This document shows, piece after piece, positions 44,284 through 51,813 of a DNA stretch of 64,000 nt. This DNA is from Actinospineispora spinosispora DSM 44797. GTDB lineage: Bacteria; Actinomycetota; Actinomycetes; Mycobacteriales; Pseudonocardiaceae. The position numbers and the translations under genes were made by a program. The notes below the pieces were generated by a model. That model was not told the DNA's origin and did no database searches. It was given only the letters and a program-made list of their open reading frames with translations. The stretch lies in contig NZ_KE386834.1 of the NCBI RefSeq assembly GCF_000429025.1, positions 770,891-834,890 on the forward strand. The letters are read 5' to 3'. The stretch's first letter is position 1. Each line of letters starts with the position of its first letter.

Positions 44284-45036
44284 ATGGTGGCAGGCAGCGG
44301 CGCAGGGACCCCGACATCCGAACGGCTCGTGCTCCCGACATACCGGCGCGACCCGGAGGGCACCCACGCGCCGCTCGACTCGCCCGGGTACCGCTCCACC
44401 GGGCTCAGACATCCGAACGAACCCCTGGTGCTGCTGCCACAGCGGCTCACCGAGGTCACCGGACCGTTGCTCGGTCCCGGCCGGATCGGCGAGCTGGACC
44501 ACGACCTCACCCGGCAGCACGAGGGTGAGCCGCAGGGCCAGCGGATCATCGTGCACGGCACCCTGCGCGACGGCGACGGACGTGCGGTGCCGGACTCGCT
44601 CGTCGAGATCTGGCAGGCCAACGCGGGCGGCCGGTACCGGCACCAGGCCGACCAGTGGCCCAGCCCGCTCGACCCGAACTTCACCGGCGTCGGCCGGGCG
44701 CTCACCGACTCACGGGGCAACTACCGGTTCGTCACGATCAAGCCCGGCGCCTACCCGTGGGGCAACCACGACAACGCCTGGCGCCCCGCGCACATCCACT
44801 TCTCGGTGTTCGGCCGAGCGTTCACCCAGCGCCTGGTCACCCAGATGTACTTCCCGGACGATCCGCTGTTCGCCCACGACCCGATCTTCAACTCGGTACC
44901 GGACGAGAAGGCCAGACGACGGATGATCTCCCAGTTCGACCTGGCCAACACCGAGACGCAGTGGGCGCTCGCGTTCCGGTTCGACATCGTGCTGCGCGGA
45001 CGCGAGGCGACCCCGTTCGAGGAGGCGCACGCGTGA
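44284..45036 (+). CDS. pcaH: Protocatechuate 3,4-dioxygenase beta subunit
   Basis: The iron-binding subunit of the intradiol dioxygenase that opens protocatechuate to 3-carboxy-cis,cis-muconate. The non-haem iron ligands can be placed in the region with GAYPWGNHDNAWRPAHIHFSVFG (His-x-His and a Tyr) and a preceding Tyr in GGRYRH. At 250 residues it has the normal length. GAGGAGG precedes the start (ATG at 44284; GTG at 44281 or 44287 also possible). It overlaps pcaG by four bases. Confidence 0.94.
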   Translation: MVAGSGAGTPTSERLVLPTYRRDPEGTHAPLDSPGYRSTGLRHPNEPLVLLPQRLTEVTGPLLGPGRIGELDHDLTRQHEGEPQGQRIIVHGTLRDGDGRAVPDSLVEIWQANAGGRYRHQADQWPSPLDPNFTGVGRALTDSRGNYRFVTIKPGAYPWGNHDNAWRPAHIHFSVFGRAFTQRLVTQMYFPDDPLFAHDPIFNSVPDEKARRRMISQFDLANTETQWALAFRFDIVLRGREATPFEEAHA

Positions 45037-45584
45037 GGACCGAGCACTTCGACGGCAGCACACCGTCCCAGACCGTCGGGCCGTACCTGGCGATCGGCCT
45101 GCCATGGCCGGACGGTCCGGACGTCGTGCCACCCGGCACACCCGGCTCGGTCCGGATCGGCGGCACGGTCTACGACGGCGCCGGGGCCCCGGTGCCCGAC
45201 GCGATGATCGAGACCTGGCAGGCGGACCCGGACGGCCGTTTCGACCACCCCGACGATCCACGGGGACGGCACAGCGGCTGGCGCGGTTTCGGCAGGTCCG
45301 CGACCGATCCCGACGGCAACTGGTCGGTCACCACCGTGCTGCCCGGTGTGCTCCCGGACCAGGCGCCGCACATCGACGTGTCGGTCTTCGCCCGAGGGCT
45401 GCTGCACCGCGTCGTCACCCGCATCTACTTCCCGGAGGACAGCGCCGCACATGCCGAGGACCCGGTGCTGCGGTCGGTCCCGGCCGCGCGCAGACACACG
45501 TTGATCGCCGACGCGACCGACGGTGGTTACCGTTTCGACGTGCGGCTGCAGGGTGAAGGGGAGACAGTCTTCTTCGATGTCTGA
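45033..45584 (+). CDS. pcaG: Protocatechuate 3,4-dioxygenase alpha subunit
   Basis: The non-iron subunit that pairs with PcaH. The 183-residue protein has the subunit opening TPSQTVGPYLAIGLPW and the APHIDVSVFARGLLHRVVTRIYFPE segment. The iron-liganding HIH of PcaH is replaced (HID), as expected. The GTG overlaps the pcaH stop, and its own stop overlaps the iclR start by eight bases, giving a tightly coupled three-gene operon. Confidence 0.94.
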   Translation: MRTEHFDGSTPSQTVGPYLAIGLPWPDGPDVVPPGTPGSVRIGGTVYDGAGAPVPDAMIETWQADPDGRFDHPDDPRGRHSGWRGFGRSATDPDGNWSVTTVLPGVLPDQAPHIDVSVFARGLLHRVVTRIYFPEDSAAHAEDPVLRSVPAARRHTLIADATDGGYRFDVRLQGEGETVFFDV

Positions 45585-46398
45585 GTTACCTGCCTTATCC
45601 GCGCTGACCTCGGCGCCCCGGTCGTCGGTTGACCGGGCGATGAGTGTGCTCGCGGCGTTCTCCTCGACGAAGGCCGAGCTCACGCTGTCCGACCTGGCCA
45701 GACGGGCGGACCTGCCGCTGACCACCGCGCACCGGATCGTCGCCGAGCTCACCCGCTGGGGCGCGCTGGAACGCACCGGTCGCGGCTGCTACCAGGTGGG
45801 GCTGCGGCTGTGGGAGATCGGCGCGCTCGCCCCGCGCGGGCACGGGCTGCGCGACACCGCCATGCCGTTTCTCGAGGATCTGCACGAGGCCACCCGGCAG
45901 AACGTGCAGTTCGCGGTGCTCGACGGCATGGAGGTGGTCTACGTCGAACGGCTGTCCACCCGCCACGCCATCGAGGTCACCAACCGGGTCGGCGGCCGGC
46001 TGCCGCTGCACGCCACCGGCGTTGGCCTGGTACTGCTCGCCTACGCCGATGTCGAGCTGCAGGAACGGGTGCTGGCCGCGCCGATGCGCCGGTTCACCGA
46101 CAAGACCATCGACACCCCGGACAGGTTGCGCCGGGTGCTCGCCGACGTGCGCAAACGGCGGCTGGCGATCAGCGACGGCCAGATCACCCTCGACGCCCTG
46201 TCGGTCGCCGCGCCGGTATGGGACGGCCAGGACCAGGTGGTCGCCGCGCTGTCGGTCGTGGTGCCGAACGAGCACGCGCCCCGCGAGTACATCCCGGTCG
46301 TGCAGGCCGCCGCGCGCGGCATCTCCCGAGGGCTCGGCTGGTCACCCGCCGGCGGGCTCGGCGACGTGCACGGGAGCCTCGCGGCGGGGGCGAAGTAG
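45577..46398 (+). CDS. IclR-family regulator of the pca operon
   Basis: A 273-residue regulator with an N-terminal winged HTH (LTLSDLARRADLPLTTAHRIVAELTRWGALERT) and a C-terminal IclR ligand domain (about 90-260, with YVERLSTRHAIEVTNRVGGRLPLHATGVG). The ATG at 45577 lies inside the 3' end of pcaG, so it is co-translated and probably regulates this operon in response to protocatechuate or a product. The 3' end overlaps the convergent symporter gene by 57 bases. Confidence 0.9.
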   Translation: MSELPALSALTSAPRSSVDRAMSVLAAFSSTKAELTLSDLARRADLPLTTAHRIVAELTRWGALERTGRGCYQVGLRLWEIGALAPRGHGLRDTAMPFLEDLHEATRQNVQFAVLDGMEVVYVERLSTRHAIEVTNRVGGRLPLHATGVGLVLLAYADVELQERVLAAPMRRFTDKTIDTPDRLRRVLADVRKRRLAISDGQITLDALSVAAPVWDGQDQVVAALSVVVPNEHAPREYIPVVQAAARGISRGLGWSPAGGLGDVHGSLAAGAK

Positions 46399-47832
46399 CG
46401 CGACGAGCCCGCCGACCACGAGTGTGATGGCGACACCCAGCGGCACGAACCACGGGAACGCCAGCGGCTTGGCGTCCGCCCCGATCCGCAGGCCGATCGC
46501 CGCCCACCCCGTGCCCAGCAGCGTCGCGACGAACGCGATCCCGGCGGCCGTGCCGTCCGCGCGCCGGACCAGCAGACCGAGCAGGAACGCGCCGAGTAGC
46601 GCGCCGTAGGTGTAGGACGCGATCGACAATCCCAGCTCCACCACCGGGTTGTCGGTCGTGGTGAACATCGAGGCGAAGGCCACCATCACCAGCGCCCACA
46701 CCCCGGTCGCCCACCTGGCGATCCGCAACATCACCTCCGGCGCGGGGCAACGGCCCGCCCAGGACTGGACCAGATCCGCGATCGTCGAGTTCGACAGCGA
46801 GTTCAGCGCGCTGGACAGCGAGCCCATCGTCGCCGCGAGGATGCCGGCCACCAGCAGCCCGGACAGCCCCACCGGCAGGCCGCGCAGGATGAAGTCGCCG
46901 AAGATCTGGTCCGAGCTCAACCCCAGCCTCGCCAGCGACGCTCCGCCGTTGTTGACCCACAACAGCGCACCCACCAGCGAGAACAACGCGAACTGCACCC
47001 CGACCGCGATCGCCGAGCCGATCATCGCCTTGCGCCCGTCGGACAGCGACCGGCAGGACAGCACCCGCTGCGCGATCAGCTGGTCGGAGCCGTGCGAACC
47101 CATCGTCAGCAACGCGCCGCCGACCACCGCGGTCACGAACGCGTACGGGCTGGTCAGGATCGGCAGGTCGAAGTTGAACACGGTCAGCTTGCCGGCGTCG
47201 AACGCGGTGGCGAACGCCCCGAGGCCGGTCTGGCGCAGCAGCACGACGATGCACACCACGGCACCGATGAGGTACAGCGACATCTGCAGGAAGTCCGTCC
47301 ACACGACCGCCTTGATGCCGCCGACGTAGGTGTACGCGACGGTGACCGCGGTGATCGCCAGCACGATGACGAAGTAGTTCGCGTGCACACCGAACTCGGC
47401 GAGCAGCAGCTTGATCGGAATGGCGCCCGCGAACAGCCGCACACCCTCCGCGAGCAGCCGGGTGATCAGGAACGTCACCGAGGCCAGCGCCTGCAGATGC
47501 CGGCCGAAACGCTGCCCCAGGTACTGGTAGGCGCTGACGAACCCACCCCTGAAGTACAGCGGCAGCAGCACGAACGCGACCAGGACACGGCCGATGAGAT
47601 AGCCGACGGCCAGCTCGACGTAGGAGAACGACCCCGCGTACGCCACCCCCGGCACGCTGATCACGGTCAACGTGGAGGTCTCGGTGGCGACGATGGAGAA
47701 CATGACCGCCCACCACGGCAGCGACCGCTCCCCGGTGAAGTAGTCCGAAGCGGACCGCTGCTTGCCGGACAGCTTCAACCCGATCACCGCGACAGCGACC
47801 AGATAAGCGACGATGACAGCAAGATTGATCAC
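46342..47832 (-). CDS. Sodium:solute symporter
   Basis: A 496-residue SSS-family transporter with about 13 membrane helices, for example the start VIVAYLVAVAVIGLKLSGKQRSASDYFTGERSLPWW. The Na-binding region is around VATETSTLTVISVPGVAY. The substrate is inferred from context. AnmK, a MurNAc kinase/etherase fusion and a GntR regulator lie upstream on the same strand, so an amino sugar such as MurNAc or sialic acid is plausible. Its start is 119 bases downstream of the anmK stop, with a nested palindrome between, so the level of co-transcription is uncertain. Confidence 0.88.
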   Translation of the reverse strand: MINLAVIVAYLVAVAVIGLKLSGKQRSASDYFTGERSLPWWAVMFSIVATETSTLTVISVPGVAYAGSFSYVELAVGYLIGRVLVAFVLLPLYFRGGFVSAYQYLGQRFGRHLQALASVTFLITRLLAEGVRLFAGAIPIKLLLAEFGVHANYFVIVLAITAVTVAYTYVGGIKAVVWTDFLQMSLYLIGAVVCIVVLLRQTGLGAFATAFDAGKLTVFNFDLPILTSPYAFVTAVVGGALLTMGSHGSDQLIAQRVLSCRSLSDGRKAMIGSAIAVGVQFALFSLVGALLWVNNGGASLARLGLSSDQIFGDFILRGLPVGLSGLLVAGILAATMGSLSSALNSLSNSTIADLVQSWAGRCPAPEVMLRIARWATGVWALVMVAFASMFTTTDNPVVELGLSIASYTYGALLGAFLLGLLVRRADGTAAGIAFVATLLGTGWAAIGLRIGADAKPLAFPWFVPLGVAITLVVGGLVALLRPRREAPVHVAEPAGG

Positions 47833-47862
47833 GCTCTACCTGACCTCATTGTCGATGTTGGC

Positions 47863-47936
47863 AGCTCGCACAGAGTGTGTGCACGCCGCACAGAGGCCCC
47901 ACCCTCTGTGCGGCGTAGAGACGGTCTGTGCGAGCT
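47863..47936. repeat. Nested intergenic palindrome, family A, copy 2
   Basis: Outer arms are AGCTCGCACAGA (47863-47874) and TCTGTGCGAGCT (47925-47936). Inner arms are ACGCCGCACAGAGG (47883-47896) and CCTCTGTGCGGCGT (47903-47916). This is the same two-level stem as at 40967-41036. It lies between anmK and the symporter gene. Confidence 0.8.
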
Positions 47937-47951
47937 CCGGGTTGGTGGTGC

Positions 47952-49124
47952 TCATCGGCTGCGGTCCGTCTTTCGGACACGCAGGGTTGTTGCCGCGGTG
48001 GCCGGTTCGGGTAGGCGTAGGGGGGTCTGGCCGGGGGTGATTCGGCCCAGGATTCGGGGCGTGGTGCTTCCGGTGGCGCCCTGGGTCACGCCGGGCAGGC
48101 CGTTCCAGGTGAGGAAGCCGAGTAGGGCCGTCAGGTAGGCCTCCTTCGCGTCGGTCGGCAGACCGAGCTCGTCGGAGGAACGCAACGGGATCGGGTGCAG
48201 GGCGTCACGCAGCGCCGCGACCAGGACGGGGTTGCGCATGCCACCCCCGGAGCCGATGACCTCCGTGACACCGTGGCCGGTGCACGCCAGCGCCACGGTG
48301 CGTGCGGTGAGCGCCACCAGGGTCGCCGCGACGTCCGACGGCGGCAGTGCGCGCGGCTGCACGGCGAGCATCTTGGTCAGGTAGTCGGCGGTGAACAGCT
48401 CGCGGCCGGTCGACTTGGGCGGCTCGGCGCGGTAGTACGGGTCGGCGAGCAGCTCGGCCAGCAACGCCTCGTCGACATGGCCCCACGCCGCCAGAGCGCC
48501 GTCGACGTCGTAGCCGGGGCAGCCGGCGCGGGTCGCGACGACGTCGATCAGACAGTTGCCCGGCCCGGTGTCGTACGCCACGACCCGCTCGCCGGGGCCG
48601 ACGACGGTGATGTTGGCGATGCCGCCGATGTTGAGCGCGGCTCGCCGGTCCGGACCGGCGAGCCACAACGCGTCCAGCGTGCTGGCCAACGGTGCGCCGT
48701 GGCCGCCCGCCGCGATGTCGGTGGTGCGCAGGTCGGAGACCACCGGGAGACCGGTGCGTTCGGCGATCCAGGCGGGCTGCCCCAGCTGCAGGCTGCCGAG
48801 CGCCCGGCCGTCCCGCACCCAGTGGTACGCCGTCTGGCCCAGCCAGCAGATCAGGTCACCGGAGACCCCGGCCTGGGCCAGCGCCGCGGCGGCGGCATCC
48901 GCCGCGGCCTGCCCGACGAGCGTGTCCAGCTCACAGACCTCGTCGATCGTGGTGTTCGACGGCGGCAACAGCGCCAACAGCCGCTTGTGCACGTGCGGTG
49001 ACCATGCGGTCGTGGACGTTGCCACGGGGGTCAGCTCGATCACCCCGTCGGCGATCTCGAGGTCCGCGACCGCGACGTCCAGCCCGTCCATCGAGGTACC
49101 GGAGAGCATGCCGACGACGATCAC
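47952..49124 (-). CDS. anmK: 1,6-anhydro-N-acetylmuramic acid kinase
   Basis: Opens the anhydro ring and phosphorylates anhMurNAc to MurNAc-6-phosphate with ATP during cell-wall recycling. The 390-residue protein has the family opening GMLSGTSMDGLDVA, the central LNIGGIANIT and DTGPGNCLID, and the C-terminal GSGGGMRNPVL. The GTG start overlaps the upstream fusion gene stop by four bases, so both are coupled. The product is the substrate of the MurQ domain encoded just upstream. Confidence 0.94.
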   Translation of the reverse strand: MIVVGMLSGTSMDGLDVAVADLEIADGVIELTPVATSTTAWSPHVHKRLLALLPPSNTTIDEVCELDTLVGQAAADAAAAALAQAGVSGDLICWLGQTAYHWVRDGRALGSLQLGQPAWIAERTGLPVVSDLRTTDIAAGGHGAPLASTLDALWLAGPDRRAALNIGGIANITVVGPGERVVAYDTGPGNCLIDVVATRAGCPGYDVDGALAAWGHVDEALLAELLADPYYRAEPPKSTGRELFTADYLTKMLAVQPRALPPSDVAATLVALTARTVALACTGHGVTEVIGSGGGMRNPVLVAALRDALHPIPLRSSDELGLPTDAKEAYLTALLGFLTWNGLPGVTQGATGSTTPRILGRITPGQTPLRLPEPATAATTLRVRKTDRSR

Positions 49125-50902
49125 CTGCTCACCGCCGCCCGCACCGAGCCGGTGTCGGCCAGCCGCTCGGCGGCCGCCCTCGCGTCGAGTCCGGTGAGGC
49201 CGCTGACCAGCGCGACGCGCACATCGCCCGCCGAGTCGTCCAGCAGCCGCGCGGCGGTGGGCTCGTCCACCCCGGCGGCGTCGCGCACGATCCGGACCGC
49301 GCGCCGTCGCAATTTGGCGTTCGTCGCACGCATGCTCACCATCCAGCCCCGGTAGGTCGCACCGGTACGCACCATCGCGGCGGTGGACAGCGTGTTGAGC
49401 GCGATCTTCTGCGCGGTGCCCGCCGCCAGCCGGGTGGAGCCGGCCAGCACCTCGGGGCCGGTCAGCAGCTCGACGACCACGGTCGCGTCGCGCGCCATCG
49501 GAGAGTTCGGCGCGGACACGATCGCCACGGTTACCGCACCACGCTCACGGGCCGCCCGCAGCGCCTCCCTGACGAACGGCGTACGCCCGGACGCACTCAC
49601 CCCGACCACCACGTCATCGGGACCGACGTCGGTCGTCCGGATCGCCGTGCGGGCCGCCCCGGTGTCGTCCTCGGCGTTTTCCACCGCAGTGCTGGCCGCC
49701 GACGCCCCGCCCGCGAGCAGGGTCGGCACGCGCGCGGGATCGAGGCCGAACGTCGGGGTCAGCTCCGCCGCGTCCTGGACCGCCAGCCTGCCCGGCGTGC
49801 CGGCGCCGACGTAGACCAGCCGACCGCCTCTGCCCAACGCCGAGGCGGCATGGTCGACGGCCGCGGCCAGCGCGTCACGGGCCCTGGCGACCGAGGGAGC
49901 CGCGCCCGCCTGACCGTCCACCAGACGAGCCACCAGCGCCGGGGTGGGCAGCACGTCGATCTGGTCCGAGCCAGGACGCACCGCCTCGGTCGGCAACAGG
50001 TCCACCTCGGCGTCCACCGCCGCGTCCTCGACCGGGGAAGCGCCGGCGCCCGACACACGCACGAGGCCCTTCTCCAACGCCGTCCCCGACCGGTCGAGCA
50101 GCAGACGCAACCCGTCCGTCGCGTCACCGTCCGGCTCGAGCCAGGTGAGGTCGGGATGACGCCCGCGCAGGCGGGGGAGCAGCACGTCGGCGAGCCCACC
50201 GACGACGGCGACCTGATCGGTCGCGCCCGCCGTCCGCGCCGTGTTCGCCAGAGCGTCGACACCGGAGTCGACGATCGTGCACGCCACGACGTCGCCGTCG
50301 GCCGCGGCGGCCAGTACGGCGGGCGCTACCTCGGCGAGCTCGGCGGCGCTCGGCATGGCCACGATCGCGCGACCCAGTGAGACCAGGGCCGTGGCCGGCC
50401 CACGACCGTCACGGGCCCGGGCGGCGGCCCGCAGTCCCTCCAGCCCGAGCCAGGCCCCGGAGCCCTCGTCACCGATGAGCGGGCCCTGACCGTCGGCCTG
50501 CCGCAGCGTGCCGTCCCGGACTCCCAGCGCCACCGCGCCGGTGCCGACCGCGAGGACCACCCCGTCGCGCCCGGACAGCGCACCGGCGTGCCACGCCGCG
50601 ACATCGCCGGCGACCAGGACCGTCCCGGGCTCGGGCCGGGGGGAGCGGACGAGCCGGTCCGCCAGCTCTTCCGCCGCGTCGGGCAGCGCGAACGCGCCGG
50701 GCACCGCGACGGCGAGACGCCACGATGTGTCCGCGACGGCGTCGCGAACGGCGGCGATCGCGTCCCTGACCAGCGCGGCGATCCGGTGTGGCCCGTCCGG
50801 GTCGCCGAGCCCGGCACCCCCGGGGCGCCGGTGGGCCGGTCCGCCGTCCACCCGTACACGAGTGGTGCTGCGCCCCACGTCGACGGTGATGTCGGTGGTC
50901 AT
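49121..50902 (-). CDS. murQ: Sugar kinase fused to N-acetylmuramic acid 6-phosphate etherase (MurQ)
   Basis: A 593-residue two-domain enzyme. Residues about 1-285 form a BadF/BcrAD-type ATPase resembling N-acetylglucosamine/N-acetylmuramate kinases (VLAVGTGAVALGV, GDEGSGAWLGLEGL). Residues about 300-593 are MurQ, with GAGTPGRLAVQDAAEL (catalytic Glu), ENAEDD (second Glu), VSASGRTPFV and LAAGTAQKIALNTLS. It could phosphorylate MurNAc, then cleave the lactyl ether to GlcNAc-6-phosphate and D-lactate. It overlaps anmK and the GntR gene by four bases each. Bacteria usually encode the two activities separately. Confidence 0.9.
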   Translation of the reverse strand: MTTDITVDVGRSTTRVRVDGGPAHRRPGGAGLGDPDGPHRIAALVRDAIAAVRDAVADTSWRLAVAVPGAFALPDAAEELADRLVRSPRPEPGTVLVAGDVAAWHAGALSGRDGVVLAVGTGAVALGVRDGTLRQADGQGPLIGDEGSGAWLGLEGLRAAARARDGRGPATALVSLGRAIVAMPSAAELAEVAPAVLAAAADGDVVACTIVDSGVDALANTARTAGATDQVAVVGGLADVLLPRLRGRHPDLTWLEPDGDATDGLRLLLDRSGTALEKGLVRVSGAGASPVEDAAVDAEVDLLPTEAVRPGSDQIDVLPTPALVARLVDGQAGAAPSVARARDALAAAVDHAASALGRGGRLVYVGAGTPGRLAVQDAAELTPTFGLDPARVPTLLAGGASAASTAVENAEDDTGAARTAIRTTDVGPDDVVVGVSASGRTPFVREALRAARERGAVTVAIVSAPNSPMARDATVVVELLTGPEVLAGSTRLAAGTAQKIALNTLSTAAMVRTGATYRGWMVSMRATNAKLRRRAVRIVRDAAGVDEPTAARLLDDSAGDVRVALVSGLTGLDARAAAERLADTGSVRAAVSR

Positions 50903-51630
50903 CGCAGCGCCCCCGCCGGCGGGATGATGTCCATCTCGATCAGGTAGCGATCCCCCCTGGCCAACGACTCCACCCTCTCGATCACCTCGCCGCGCTGGTC
51001 ACGGGAGGTCCGGACGAACCGCAACGCGGGCCTGCCGGCAGGCACCCCGAGCAGCTCGGCGTCCCGGCGCTCCAGGACGACCGGCGCGACCGACTGGGTG
51101 CCCTGGGCGACGTGCCGGTCGAAGCGCGTGGCGAGCACGTCGTAGTAGGAGGCTTCCCCGTCCAGGTCGTGGCCGGTCAGGCCGGGCACCCTGGAGCACG
51201 GCGCGTGCAGGGTCTCCAGCGTCATCGGCTCGTCGTCGGCGAGCCGGAGCCGGCAGACCCGCAGTGCGCGCTCACCTCCGGGCATCTCGAGCCGGTCCGC
51301 GAGCTCGGTGTCGGCGACGACCGTGTCCCACCACAGCAGCCGCGAGGACGCGGTCATGCCGCGTCGCCGCATGTCCTCCCGGAAGGATGTCGCCATGAGC
51401 GGCTGGGCCGGGGTCGGACGGCGCACGAACGTGCCCGCGCCGTGCCGGCGTTCGATCAGCCGGCGGGCCATGAGCTGTTCCAGCGCCGTGCGGACCGTCA
51501 TCCGCGACACCCCGCAGTGTGCGGCGAGCTCCCGTTCCCCGGGCAGCAGCGCACCCGGACCCCGGTCCAGGCAGAGCTGTTCCACGTAGGCCTGCACCGT
51601 GTCGGCGCGGGTGTCAGCCAGGCGAGACAT
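50899..51630 (-). CDS. GntR/HutC-family regulator of the MurNAc operon
   Basis: A 243-residue regulator. The N-terminal winged HTH contains GERELAAHCGVSRMTVRTALEQLMARRLIERRHGAGTFV. The C-terminal UTRA domain, typical of HutC/DasR relatives that sense sugar phosphates, has YYDVLATRFDRHVAQGTQSVAP. It is first in the operon and overlaps the kinase-etherase gene by four bases. Two DasR-like sites lie immediately upstream of the ATG at 51630. The likely effector is MurNAc-6P or GlcNAc-6P, by analogy with DasR. Confidence 0.9.
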   Translation of the reverse strand: MSRLADTRADTVQAYVEQLCLDRGPGALLPGERELAAHCGVSRMTVRTALEQLMARRLIERRHGAGTFVRRPTPAQPLMATSFREDMRRRGMTASSRLLWWDTVVADTELADRLEMPGGERALRVCRLRLADDEPMTLETLHAPCSRVPGLTGHDLDGEASYYDVLATRFDRHVAQGTQSVAPVVLERRDAELLGVPAGRPALRFVRTSRDQRGEVIERVESLARGDRYLIEMDIIPPAGALR

Positions 51631-51633
51631 GAG

Positions 51634-51649
51634 AGAGGTATAGACCTCT
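51634..51649 (-). promoter_or_regulatory. DasR-like operator, proximal
   Basis: AGAGGTATAGACCTCT is a perfect palindrome with the GGT-nTA-GACC core of GntR/HutC and DasR sites. It begins four bases upstream of the GntR ATG, where binding would block transcription or translation start. A second site lies 31 bases further upstream. Confidence 0.7.
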
Positions 51650-51664
51650 GATGCGCTAAGGGCA

Positions 51665-51680
51665 AGAGGTCCGGACCAGT
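51665..51680 (-). promoter_or_regulatory. DasR-like operator, distal
   Basis: AGAGGTCCGGACCAGT has the same GGT-GACC spacing as the proximal site, with one outer mismatch. Centre-to-centre distance is 31 bases, about three helical turns, which would put two dimers on the same face. Confidence 0.65.
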
Positions 51681-51813
51681 AGCGACACACTGAAATTGTT
51701 GCCGGGAACAAAGTTTGGCCGCATTTTCGGCCTGTTCACCCGTATGGGGTCGGGCTTGCGGTTTTGCGCATGGCACGATCCGAAACAGGAGCGCTCGAAG
51801 GAGAGATTGCCGG

